A DNA stretch of 64,000 bases, taken from NCBI RefSeq assembly GCF_042682545.1, contig NZ_JBHUHQ010000019.1; one strand, written 5' to 3'. Shown in pieces: positions 52,961-60,983 of this stretch. The position numbers and the translations under genes are program-made. Under the pieces are notes generated by a model, which ran no database searches, was not told the origin of the DNA, and saw only the letters and a list, made by a program, of their open reading frames with translations. Within the stretch, counting starts at the first letter, position 1, and the number at the start of each line of letters is the position of its first letter. This DNA comes from Ornithinibacillus salinisoli (GTDB taxonomy: Bacteria > Bacillota > Bacilli > Bacillales > Amphibacillaceae).

Positions 52961-53761
52961 ATGAATAGAAAAATAGGTTTTATTGGAAGCGGGAAAATGG
53001 CAGAAGCAATTATAGGCGGAATTGTAGATTCGGGGTTTGCTGATCCGGAATATGTATATGCATCTAATCGTACGATGCCAAAATTATATGATTTGAAAGT
53101 AACTTATGGGATTAGCATTGCTGAAAGCAATATGGATGTAGCACAAAACTGTGATATTGTGTTCCTTTCTGTTACCCCTGACATGTATCCATCCGTTATT
53201 GAAGAGATAAAAGGCTCCATTAAAGATGATACAATTGTGATCCTTATTGCGGGTGGACAGTCCATCGTTCAAAATGAAGAACGTTTCCAGAAAAAATTAA
53301 AGATCGTAAAAGCGATGCCAAATACTCCTGTGCTTGTTGGCGAGGGTTTGACAAGTATTAGCTTTAATCAGTTTGTAACGGATGAAGAGAAGGAAGAAAT
53401 TAAAGCATTATTTGAGAGTTTTGGGAAAGCGGAAATTCTGGACGAGAGATTAATGGATACAGCGAGTGCTGTTGGAGGATCATCTCCTGCCTTTATGTAT
53501 ATGTATATAGAAGCTCTTGCTGATGCAGCTGTTTTATATGGAATGCCAAGAGAGCAAGCATATCGTATTGCTGCACAATCGGTGCTTGGTTCTGCCAAAA
53601 TGGTGTTAGAAACAGGACTTCACCCAGGAAAATTAAAAGATGATGTTTGTTCGCCTGGTGGTACTACTATTCAATCGGTAGCAAGCTTAGAAGAGAGCGG
53701 ATTTCGTTCTGCAGTGATTCAAGCTGTACGAGCAAATATGAGAAAATTAGGGGAGAAATAG
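52961..53761 (+). CDS. proC: Pyrroline-5-carboxylate reductase ProC
   Basis: Last step of proline synthesis: NADPH-dependent reduction of pyrroline-5-carboxylate. IGFIGSGKMAEAIIGG is the Rossmann motif, KAMPNTPVLVGEGLTS the central signature, and DDVCSPGGTTIQSVASLEESG the C-terminal P5CR signature. The 266-residue length is normal. The ATG follows GAAAGGA. It is flanked by a terminator and not part of a proBA operon; proline is also a compatible solute in salt-tolerant bacilli. Confidence 0.96.
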   Translation: MNRKIGFIGSGKMAEAIIGGIVDSGFADPEYVYASNRTMPKLYDLKVTYGISIAESNMDVAQNCDIVFLSVTPDMYPSVIEEIKGSIKDDTIVILIAGGQSIVQNEERFQKKLKIVKAMPNTPVLVGEGLTSISFNQFVTDEEKEEIKALFESFGKAEILDERLMDTASAVGGSSPAFMYMYIEALADAAVLYGMPREQAYRIAAQSVLGSAKMVLETGLHPGKLKDDVCSPGGTTIQSVASLEESGFRSAVIQAVRANMRKLGEK

Positions 53762-53832
53762 ACTCATATAAATGAGAACCGATTAATTGAAGATTAGAAA
53801 CGTAAGAAGGAACTAAATAATAGAGTATTTTT

Positions 53833-53863
53833 AACCACTTTACGGAAGTAAGTGGTTTTTTTG
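53833..53863 (+). terminator. Terminator of proC
   Basis: AACCACTT pairs with AAGTGGTT (interrupted by a small loop), followed by seven Ts. Confidence 0.88.
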
Positions 53864-53959
53864 TCGAAAAAAGAAGATTTTGGTAAACTAGTATATCGAC
53901 ATATGGATGAAAACCTATTATCATAGAGATAGCAATGTTGGACAGAAAGGGATTACAAC

Positions 53960-55108
53960 ATGAAGAAAATTCTTCAAAATTCTTTATTATATGAGGAGAA
54001 GCGGGCTGCAATACTATTTCTGTGGCTATTTTATACGATTTTCTTTATATATGATATAGCTTATTATTATTTACTACCTGAATTCCCGTGGTTTAATGCG
54101 GAGGAAAACTCTAGCTTGGATTATTGGAAGTATACAGTTATTATTCTGCTTTTACCTATATTTATCTATATAATAAAAAAAGACAAGCCAGAATCTATTA
54201 AATACATATTATTTCTGACCTATACACTGATGAACGTTATCACTGATATATGGTTCTATTGGGGGAGTGATAATTCCTTCAGTACAGGAAATCTTGTAGA
54301 ATTAGTCATGGTATTATTTTCACCAATATTTATTAATAAAAGATTCTTTTATTTGGTTTCTTTTGGAACGATCTCGAAGTTTGCCATTGTAGGATTATTT
54401 ATACAAGATTCTATTGTACTATTCCCTATTCTTATAATAGTTGTTCAAAGTATTGTCGCTTATATACTGCTGTATCGTTTCCTTAATTATGTGAAGGCGG
54501 TTAAGAGTTCGTATGATGAACAATTAGAGGGCATTGTAAAAGGTATTATTGCTACATTGGAGCTTAAAGACCCTTATACCAGGGGACATAGTGAGCGTGT
54601 TGCAAAGTATGCGAGTAGCTTAGCAAAGGAAACCGGGAAATTTAACGATGATGAATTACAATCCTTCTATTATGCCTGTCTATTACATGATATTGGAAAA
54701 ATGAATATTCCAGATTCTATATTGACTAAACAAGGCAAATTGACTGCTGAGGAGTATGAAATAGTAAAAACACATCCTGTTATTGGTGCAAAGGCTGTTG
54801 AAGAGGTTAATGGGATAGCGGACAATATTGATGTTATTTATCATCATCACGAACGATGGGATGGAAAGGGATATCCAGATGGATTAGAGGGTGAGGATAC
54901 TCCTTTACTAGCACGAATTACCGCAATAGCTGATGCATTTGACGCAATTACTTCTTCACGATCTTATCGTTCGGCGTTACCTTTTAAGGAAGCACATAAG
55001 CGTATCATAGAAGGGAAAGGAAGCCAATTTGATCCTAATTTGGTTGAAGTATTTAAAGTAGTATACCCAACTTGGATTAAATATCATAAAAATTACTATT
55101 CCAAATAA
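53960..55108 (+). CDS. Membrane HD-GYP domain protein
   Basis: A 382-residue protein with about six membrane helices (residues 15-175) and a cytoplasmic HD-GYP domain (about 190-375). Key residues are RGHSERVAKYA, the metal HD at 243-244 (LLHDIGK), the HHERWDGKGYP signature with GYP at 304-306 and AIADAFDAITSSRSYR. HD-GYP enzymes degrade cyclic di-GMP or related signals; the membrane part probably senses a ligand. The ATG follows GAAAGGGA. It is the first gene of a terminator-bounded unit with a 21-residue peptide gene (35 bp downstream) and an M50 protease. Confidence 0.92.
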   Translation: MKKILQNSLLYEEKRAAILFLWLFYTIFFIYDIAYYYLLPEFPWFNAEENSSLDYWKYTVIILLLPIFIYIIKKDKPESIKYILFLTYTLMNVITDIWFYWGSDNSFSTGNLVELVMVLFSPIFINKRFFYLVSFGTISKFAIVGLFIQDSIVLFPILIIVVQSIVAYILLYRFLNYVKAVKSSYDEQLEGIVKGIIATLELKDPYTRGHSERVAKYASSLAKETGKFNDDELQSFYYACLLHDIGKMNIPDSILTKQGKLTAEEYEIVKTHPVIGAKAVEEVNGIADNIDVIYHHHERWDGKGYPDGLEGEDTPLLARITAIADAFDAITSSRSYRSALPFKEAHKRIIEGKGSQFDPNLVEVFKVVYPTWIKYHKNYYSK

Positions 55109-55143
55109 GTATAGGCGAATATGATTAAAGGAGGTGAAATCAA

Positions 55144-55209
55144 ATGAAAATTCGTAAGCTAAAGAAAAACAAAGTAACTTGCTGGTGGTGTTTCTTAACA
55201 CCTAGATAA
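55144..55209 (+). CDS. 21-residue Cys/Trp peptide, candidate RiPP precursor
   Basis: A tiny frame with a near-perfect Shine-Dalgarno sequence (AAAGGAGGTGAAATCAA before the ATG). The first 11 residues are basic and lysine-rich (MKIRKLKKNKV). The C-terminal part is TCWWCFLTPR, with a CxxC and two tryptophans. The basic leader-like half and the compact Cys/Trp-rich half resemble a precursor peptide that is modified and cut. The next gene encodes a protease with a PqqD-like recognition domain, and a hairpin lies between them. I know of no named family with this sequence. Translation and modification are inferred. Confidence 0.72.
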   Translation: MKIRKLKKNKVTCWWCFLTPR

Positions 55210-55214
55210 ACTGT

Positions 55215-55248
55215 AGGATGCTAGTAAGCTAGCATCCTATCTCGTTTT
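55215..55248 (+). terminator. Hairpin between peptide gene and M50 protease gene
   Basis: AGGATGCTAG pairs perfectly with CTAGCATCCT around TAAG, followed by an imperfect T tract (ATCTCGTTTT). It probably acts as a leaky terminator, giving more peptide mRNA than protease mRNA. Confidence 0.75.
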
Positions 55249-55264
55249 ATAAGGAGTGTAATCC

Positions 55265-56443
55265 ATGAATCTATCACTACAATCTCATCTAATTCTTTAT
55301 CCGGTAACGATACGACAAGATAAAAAAAATTACATCATAGAAGACACCTTTTCAGGTGAGTTTTATGAAATGCCCGAAATTTGTATTGATGCAATATCGT
55401 TGATCAATAGTGGAAAATTGTTAAGAGAAGTGGAACGAGAACTCACAATAAAGTACTCAGATGAAGAGGTAGATATCATTTCTTTTGCCGAACAGTTAAT
55501 GGAGTTTGGCTTAGTGAAAGAAATTAACGGGGAAGCAGTACTTCGGTCTAAGGAAAAGCAATCACCAAAGGGATTTACATGGATTTCACCTCGCATAGGA
55601 AAATTATTTTTTAATAAATTCATGAACAAGATCTATTTTGTTCTTTTATTTTTAAATATATTAATTGTGCTATTCCATCCTGAACTGTTTCCAAATTATC
55701 GAGATATATTTATTTTTGATTCGATGATGATAAATATGATTACATATATGGCAGTATCATTGTGTTTACTACTTATTCATGAATTTGGTCATATTTTGGC
55801 TGTACGCTCGCATAATTTACCTACGAAATTAGAAGTCGGTCATCGTCTATTTTTTGTTGTGTTTGAAACAGACATGTCCACGGTATGGAAGCTGAAGCCA
55901 AAGCAACGAAATGTCCTTTATTTTGCTGGTATGGCATTTGAACAAGTGATGATCTTTATCGCATTTAGTTTGATCCTATTTTTTTCGGGTGGGAATTCAA
56001 TCCTGACGGGGATATTAGGAATTGTAATCATTGATATTTTTATTAAAACAGTATATCAATGTTGTTTTTATATGAAAACTGATATGTACTATATTCTCGA
56101 AAATGTAACAGGTTGCTACAATCTTATGGAGAATGGGAAGCACTATTTAAGCAAATGGTTACCATTTATTAAAAAAGATGCTACGACAGAAGTGTTTAAA
56201 GGCGAAGAATATATCATTCGTCTATATAGTCTGTTTTATGTAAGTGGAATGATAATTACCTGTTTGTTATGCGTATTTTATTTCTTGCCTCTAGCTTACT
56301 ATGCATATGCTCGTACGTTTTCACATTTATTTGATTCAGTAGGAAACCCTTATTTTTGGGATGCGATAGCCTTTTTAGGGCAAACGGTACTTATGATTGG
56401 TTTATTCCTTTATGCTTGGTTGAAAAATCGAAGAGATATTTGA
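55265..56443 (+). CDS. M50 metalloprotease with N-terminal PqqD-like (RRE) domain
   Basis: A 392-residue protein. Residues 1-90 form a winged-helix PqqD-like domain (VTIRQDKKNYIIEDTF..., LLREVERELTIKYSDEEVD, FAEQLMEFGLV), the type used to bind precursor peptides. About six membrane helices follow. The zinc motif is HEFGH at 172-176 and the likely third ligand is Asp273 in YMKTDMYYILEN. This is the architecture of the putative peptide zinc metalloproteases found in RiPP clusters (for example YydH-like proteins). The ATG follows AAGGAGTG. The partner is most likely the 21-residue peptide encoded just upstream. Confidence 0.87.
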   Translation: MNLSLQSHLILYPVTIRQDKKNYIIEDTFSGEFYEMPEICIDAISLINSGKLLREVERELTIKYSDEEVDIISFAEQLMEFGLVKEINGEAVLRSKEKQSPKGFTWISPRIGKLFFNKFMNKIYFVLLFLNILIVLFHPELFPNYRDIFIFDSMMINMITYMAVSLCLLLIHEFGHILAVRSHNLPTKLEVGHRLFFVVFETDMSTVWKLKPKQRNVLYFAGMAFEQVMIFIAFSLILFFSGGNSILTGILGIVIIDIFIKTVYQCCFYMKTDMYYILENVTGCYNLMENGKHYLSKWLPFIKKDATTEVFKGEEYIIRLYSLFYVSGMIITCLLCVFYFLPLAYYAYARTFSHLFDSVGNPYFWDAIAFLGQTVLMIGLFLYAWLKNRRDI

Positions 56444-56452
56444 TTAGAAGTT

Positions 56453-56483
56453 GCATGCTAATTTGTTTAGTATGCTTTTTTTA
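56453..56483 (+). terminator. Terminator of the HD-GYP/peptide/M50 unit
   Basis: GCATGCTAA pairs with TTTAGTATGC around TTTG, followed by TTTTTT. Confidence 0.88.
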
Positions 56484-56583
56484 ATGGAAAGCGAATAACC
56501 TCTTGTGTAAAAACCGATACTTTGAAATACGTATTCATTTTGATAAGGATATCTATCTAGCCGTAATAAAGGGTGGTTTTGTT

Positions 56584-57879
56584 GTGGATCGGACGAAAGT
56601 TTGGATGTTAAGAATCAGAGATAGCTTTTGGTTTACGCCAACATTATATAGTATTATCGCATTAATTTTAGTAGTTGTTTTTCATTACTTGGATGAATGG
56701 TTGTTGGCGGATCGGAAAAATCAATTACCTGACATTCTACTAATAAGTGATGACATTGCAAGAGGATTATATACTTCACTCGTAACTGCTATTTTGACGA
56801 TGACAACCATTAGCTTTTCGGTAATCATGGTTGTTCTAACGACGTACTCCTCCCAATTTTCACCAAGGACATTACAGGATTTTATGCAAAGTAAAATGAC
56901 TCACCATGTACTGGGAGTATTTTGTTTTGGCTTTATTTTTGCACTTATTAATCTTGTCTTGATGGGTACGCATGAAACAATTATCGGTCCGATTTTAATG
57001 GTGTTCATCTCTATTGTTTGTTTAGCCTTTTTTATCTATTTTATTCATCATGCTGCAAAATGGCTGCAAGTTAGTAGCCTGATTGAATTTATACATTTCG
57101 ATAGTTCACGGGTCATTAAACATAGGTTTGATAAAAAGGATTTTGGAGAGTTTCCATTTTGGGATGAAGCTGAAATTAAACGAATTAAGAAACAGTCACA
57201 ATATCATCTTCTTGCCGATAGTGCTGGTTACATCCAAAAAATTGAATGGAATGCTTTGGTGAAATGGGCTAAAGATAATGATTGCGTTATTGAATTAAGG
57301 CAACAAATTGGTGCATATGTGACAAAGAATTTGCCAATTCTATGTATTTATTCGGTTTATCATTCAGAAGATTTTAATAGTGTGAAAAAGTTTATCATTA
57401 TTGGGAATGAGCGAACTGATTTAGAGGATATAGAATTTAACATTCAAAAATTGGTTGAAATTGCAGTGAAGGCGGTGTCACCATCCATAAATGATCCGGA
57501 TACAGCAATCGACTGTATTAACAGGATCGGTTCCGTATTGACTGATTTAGGAAATGGATTTAGAGAGATTCCTTTTTTGACAGATAATAAGAATGATCTA
57601 CGCTTAATGAAGCAACCAAAATCATATGAAGATTATTTATATAAAAGCTTCTATCAGATTTTGTTTTACGGAAAAACAGATGTGTCTATTTGCTATAGCT
57701 TATTAGAGGTGTTATACAAAATGGCGTTAACGAGTGATAAGGTCATGAAAAGAAAAATATGGGCGTTTCATTATTATATTATCCATACTATTGATTGGGA
57801 TTGTCTTCAAGATTTAGATCGCCAACATTTGGAATCCATTTATCGGCAATTGAAGGAGGTATGTAGTAAAGCAAAATAG
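56584..57879 (+). CDS. DUF2254 membrane protein
   Basis: A 431-residue protein with four N-terminal membrane helices and a large soluble C-terminal domain. TPTLYSIIALILVVVF, SLVTAILTMTTISFSVIMVVLTTYSSQFSPRTL-type sequence and the conserved KAVSPSINDPDTAIDCI are DUF2254 signatures. I choose the GTG at 56584, preceded by AAAGGGTGG, because the longer frame starting upstream has no ribosome-binding site. Function of the family is unknown. Confidence 0.88.
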   Translation: MDRTKVWMLRIRDSFWFTPTLYSIIALILVVVFHYLDEWLLADRKNQLPDILLISDDIARGLYTSLVTAILTMTTISFSVIMVVLTTYSSQFSPRTLQDFMQSKMTHHVLGVFCFGFIFALINLVLMGTHETIIGPILMVFISIVCLAFFIYFIHHAAKWLQVSSLIEFIHFDSSRVIKHRFDKKDFGEFPFWDEAEIKRIKKQSQYHLLADSAGYIQKIEWNALVKWAKDNDCVIELRQQIGAYVTKNLPILCIYSVYHSEDFNSVKKFIIIGNERTDLEDIEFNIQKLVEIAVKAVSPSINDPDTAIDCINRIGSVLTDLGNGFREIPFLTDNKNDLRLMKQPKSYEDYLYKSFYQILFYGKTDVSICYSLLEVLYKMALTSDKVMKRKIWAFHYYIIHTIDWDCLQDLDRQHLESIYRQLKEVCSKAK

Positions 57880-57899
57880 GCTATTAGCAAAGGGTGTGT

Positions 57900-57930
57900 A
57901 GGCTCCTATCATGTCGGAGCCTGTTTTTTA
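57900..57930. terminator. Terminator between DUF2254 and YuiD-like genes
   Basis: AGGCTCC pairs with GGAGCCT around a nine-base loop, followed by GTTTTTT on the plus strand; convergent genes on both sides. Confidence 0.85.
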
Positions 57931-58406
57931 TTTCGGATTTTTTTTGGGTTTTTTTCAATTAAGTAACTGAGAGAACCTATGGCAATCCCTAATGCTGCAC
58001 CACCAATTACTTCTATCGGCATGTGCCCTAGCATTTCTTTTAATTCTTTTTCACGTCTTTTGTACTTTATATCTGGGTGGTTATCAGCTAACTTCTCTAA
58101 GTGTTCATACATATCGTTTACAGCTATTGCTGTTTGGCCAGCTTGCCACCGTATCCCCATGGCGTCATACATAACAATCATGCTAAAGATACTACTGACT
58201 CCAAAATCAATAGAGGGAACACCTTTCTTTAACGCTATATAAGTTGTAAGTGACGTGACCGCTGCTGAGTGAGAACTTGGCATGTCGCCTGATCCCGCCA
58301 GCTTCTTCCAATCCCATATTCCAGTCTCCAGATAATGTATAGGTACCTTCAGAAACTGTGCAGTCCCTATACCTAATAAAGCAGTTGAAATCGCTCGATT
58401 TAACAT
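57909..58406 (-). CDS. Divergent PAP2-family protein, YuiD-like
   Basis: A 165-residue membrane protein of the divergent PAP2 family. The signature GSGDMPSSHSAAVTSLTTYIAL contains the SSHSA phosphatase-like motif, and YDAMGIRWQAGQTAIAVN is the second conserved block. Function is uncertain; membrane lipid dephosphorylation is suggested by the fold. The ATG at 58406 is preceded by GAGGTGAC. It is followed upstream by the first of two 40-bp repeats. Confidence 0.88.
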   Translation of the reverse strand: MLNRAISTALLGIGTAQFLKVPIHYLETGIWDWKKLAGSGDMPSSHSAAVTSLTTYIALKKGVPSIDFGVSSIFSMIVMYDAMGIRWQAGQTAIAVNDMYEHLEKLADNHPDIKYKRREKELKEMLGHMPIEVIGGAALGIAIGSLSYLIEKNPKKIRNKKQAPT

Positions 58407-58455
58407 AAAGTCACCTCAAACTTAAGATGAGACAGAACGAACAGTTTTATACATA

Positions 58456-58495
58456 GGTGCCTGGCACCGACAAAATTCGACGGGTGACAGGCACC
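58456..58495. repeat. 40-bp palindromic repeat, copy 1
   Basis: Begins GGTGCCTGGCACC and ends GGTGACAGGCACC with a central ACAAAATTCGAC; the ends can pair to form a hairpin. A copy in the same orientation at 59437-59476 differs at one base. The pair brackets codY. Confidence 0.9.
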
Positions 58496-58555
58496 TGGAA
58501 GAAAAATACATTATTACTTAAATGTTAAAAAAATGTGTAAATTCTGTGGCTTTTG

Positions 58556-58584
58556 TTGAAGTATGTTGTTTATTAATTTATTAT
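58556..58584 (+). promoter_or_regulatory. Sigma-A promoter of codY
   Basis: TTGAAG (58556-58561), 17 bp, TATTAT (58579-58584); lies between repeat copy 1 and codY. Confidence 0.55.
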
Positions 58585-58652
58585 TGGTTTTGGCTAATGT
58601 GTAAATTAGTGTCTAATATAGAAAATCGGAAGCATTTTAGGAGGAAAAAGTT

Positions 58653-59432
58653 TTGAATTTATTAACGAAAGCAAGAAGAATAAACGCGACTTTACAAAAT
58701 ACAACAGGTGATTCAGTTGACTATAAAGAACTTGCAGAAACATTACGTGAAGTTATCCATGCTAACATATTTATCGTAAACAGTGAAGGTGATTTACCTG
58801 GCTATGCGATTGTGGAGGAAATTGATAATGTCCGTATGAAGAACATGTTAGAAGAAAAACATTTTCCAGAGGAATATACGGAAGGACTATCTAGAATATA
58901 TGAGACAACAGCTAACCTTGATATTGAAAGTAAGTTTACAGCATTTCCTGTCGAAAACAGAGAGTTATTTAAAAATGGTCTGACGACACTAGTGCCAATT
59001 GTTGGTGGTGGCGAACGACTTGGGACATTAATATTATCTAGGCTAGAACAAGATTTTCAAAGCGATGACCTACTACTAGCTGAATATGGAGCAACAGTTG
59101 TTGGGATGGAGATCCTACGTGAAAAAGCAGAAGAAAGAGAAAAGGAAGTTCGTAGTAGTACTGTCGTTCAAATGGCTATGAGTTCCCTTTCATTTAGTGA
59201 ACTCGAAGCAGTGGATCATATTTTTGAAGAGTTAGATAGTAAAGAAGGCTTACTAGTAGCTTCAAAAGTTGCTGACCGTGTTGGAATTACACGTTCTGTA
59301 ATTGTAAATGCATTAAGGAAACTTGAAAGTGCCGGAGTTATCGATTCCCGATCACTAGGCATGAAAGGAACATATATCAAAGTATTAAATGACAAATTCC
59401 TTATCGAATTGGACAAAGTAAGAAATAAATAA
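58653..59432 (+). CDS. codY: CodY, GTP- and branched-chain-amino-acid-sensing repressor
   Basis: Global regulator of stationary-phase, nitrogen and virulence-type genes. The GAF domain (residues 1-155) starts MNLLTKARRINATLQN and the winged-helix DNA-binding domain carries ASKVADRVGITRSVIVNALRKLESAGVI. Length is exactly 259. The start is TTG at 58653 behind TTTAGGAGG. In Bacillus subtilis codY ends the codV-clpQ-clpY-codY operon. Here it stands alone, immediately flanked by two 40-bp repeats, so it is either relocated or a second copy. Confidence 0.97.
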   Translation: MNLLTKARRINATLQNTTGDSVDYKELAETLREVIHANIFIVNSEGDLPGYAIVEEIDNVRMKNMLEEKHFPEEYTEGLSRIYETTANLDIESKFTAFPVENRELFKNGLTTLVPIVGGGERLGTLILSRLEQDFQSDDLLLAEYGATVVGMEILREKAEEREKEVRSSTVVQMAMSSLSFSELEAVDHIFEELDSKEGLLVASKVADRVGITRSVIVNALRKLESAGVIDSRSLGMKGTYIKVLNDKFLIELDKVRNK

Positions 59433-59436
59433 TTTT

Positions 59437-59476
59437 GGTGCCTGGCACCGACAAAATTCGACAGGTGACAGGCACC
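59437..59476. repeat. 40-bp palindromic repeat, copy 2
   Basis: Same sequence and orientation as 58456-58495 except for one base. It starts 4 bp after the codY stop codon and may double as the codY 3' hairpin. Confidence 0.9.
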
Positions 59477-59483
59477 AACAGGT

Positions 59484-59576
59484 TTAGGAGCGGTTGCGGC
59501 GGTGTCTTTCTTTGCCGCCTTTCATTTCGTTTAGTTCTTCTTTGTTTTTGTTTTTTTTCTTTTTGCCTTTGCTCAT
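59484..59576 (-). CDS. 30-residue Lys/Arg-rich peptide
   Basis: A tiny gene preceded by AAGGAGGAGGATAAC, a very strong ribosome-binding site. The product starts MSKGKKKKNKNKEELNEMKGG and ends in RHRRNRS; it has no hydrophobic segment. It may be a nucleic-acid-binding or spore-core peptide, but I know no function. Its 3' end lies 8 bp from the 40-bp repeat and it runs convergently to codY. Confidence 0.65.
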   Translation of the reverse strand: MSKGKKKKNKNKEELNEMKGGKERHRRNRS

Positions 59577-59712
59577 GTTATCCTCCTCCTTAGGAGTTAG
59601 TTTGACTGAATCATGAGAAATAATGTATTCGACTTAATCAATGTCAAATAAGAATAATTCAGATGGACATAATAGAACGGAATTAAATTTTCTATTTTAG
59701 GAGGATGGTTTC

Positions 59713-59871
59713 ATGTCTGAGGAAAACAAAAACAAGAATAAAGACAAAGGTAATCAGAGAAACGTGATTAAATATAATACGGAACCTGAACACGGAAAAG
59801 AAGATGTTGAATTCGCTAGAGAAAGTGAATATTTAAATTTAGATGGTAAGAAAAATAAAAGAATGCGTTAG
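59713..59871 (+). CDS. 52-residue hydrophilic protein
   Basis: ATG at 59713 behind TTAGGAGGATGG. The product is rich in Lys, Asn and Glu (MSEENKNKNKDKGNQRN...) with a short conserved-looking EDVEFARESEYLNLD near the end. The layout recalls YfhD-type small sporeformer proteins, though the match is loose. It is divergent from the 30-residue peptide gene and followed by a strong terminator. Confidence 0.7.
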   Translation: MSEENKNKNKDKGNQRNVIKYNTEPEHGKEDVEFARESEYLNLDGKKNKRMR

Positions 59872-59874
59872 AAA

Positions 59875-59911
59875 AATGCCTGTACTCCAAAGGGAGGCAG
59901 GCATTTTTTTG
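59875..59911 (+). terminator. Terminator of the 52-residue protein gene
   Basis: AATGCCTG pairs with CAGGCATT around an inner CTCC/GGAG stem, followed by seven Ts. Confidence 0.9.
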
Positions 59912-59961
59912 CAACATAATACTTTTCCAAACCGTCCTATTGATGATCGGGGTGAATGCTA

Positions 59962-60888
59962 ATGAAGTTAAAATGGATGAACATGTTATTTTCAGGAAAA
60001 CTTTACTTGATTGGGATAGGAAGTATCATTTTCTGTATGTTAGCTGGATGTAGTCAAATTGCAGAGGATGAAACTGATTGGCCGATTGGGCAAGGGGAAC
60101 TGCAAAATCACGTTGGTGAGGAGTTAAACAAAACGAATAATATTTCCAAGTCCATATTCTTTAATGATACGGAATTATGGAAACGAACAGACTATGATGA
60201 ACCGACGGGGAATTGGTTTTTTCATGAAGGGGAAGGGCATTTGGGCTATGGTTTAACGTCAGGATCCCAAAAACCTGGGGAAGATTTTATCGTGAAACTA
60301 ATTGGTCATGAAGAAGAAGGCTTGTATATGGATCGAGACATTCGGGTTCAATTGACATTACTAGATGAGCAAGGGGAGGAGAAAGAACGAATAATTGATG
60401 AGACGATTCATGTGGATACTGTTTTAGATGAGGAGTTGGTTTATGAGAGTAACCTTCCCGATATCGAAAATGTTTCCTACTACCTAAGCTCTGAAATTCT
60501 TAATAAACATGGATTGGTTGAGGACACAAGGGTTTCATTTATCTATGTGCCTGCTGAGGAAATGAATGTTGTTCTTCAAACAGACAAACAAAACTATAAT
60601 AAGACGAAATCGACGGCGAAACTAATCGTGAAAAATTATGGACCGACCATTCTTTCCCTAGATAAATATTATACTATAGAAAAAAAGGTTAATGGAACGT
60701 GGCGAATTGTCCCACTTACACTAGCTTTTGAAGATATTGCGCTTTATTTAGATATAGAAAAAGAATACGAACAATCATTTGAAATAAGTGAACTAACTGA
60801 AGGAGACTATCGGATTATAAAAGAAGTTCGTACTGATGGTCACGATGTCATGGCAGTATTAGCTGCAGAGTTCTCCATAATTGATTAA
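59962..60888 (+). CDS. Lipoprotein of unknown function
   Basis: A 308-residue exported lipoprotein. The signal sequence (LFSGKLYLIGIGSIIFCM) ends at the lipobox LAGC. The mature part is acidic and beta-rich, with two immunoglobulin-like stretches (about 85-180 and 190-300; VVLQTDKQNYNKTKSTAKLIV and EYEQSFEISELTEGDYRI). The ATG at 59962 has GGGGTG at good spacing and is preferred over an ATG two codons earlier. No catalytic motif was seen. Confidence 0.78.
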   Translation: MKLKWMNMLFSGKLYLIGIGSIIFCMLAGCSQIAEDETDWPIGQGELQNHVGEELNKTNNISKSIFFNDTELWKRTDYDEPTGNWFFHEGEGHLGYGLTSGSQKPGEDFIVKLIGHEEEGLYMDRDIRVQLTLLDEQGEEKERIIDETIHVDTVLDEELVYESNLPDIENVSYYLSSEILNKHGLVEDTRVSFIYVPAEEMNVVLQTDKQNYNKTKSTAKLIVKNYGPTILSLDKYYTIEKKVNGTWRIVPLTLAFEDIALYLDIEKEYEQSFEISELTEGDYRIIKEVRTDGHDVMAVLAAEFSIID

Positions 60889-60983
60889 TTAACCTCTAGA
60901 ATGGATTTCTCTTCCTATTTACATTTTTCGATAAATAGTTAACAATAGATACAGCTATAAGCAAGATAGGGGAGTAGAAAGCC

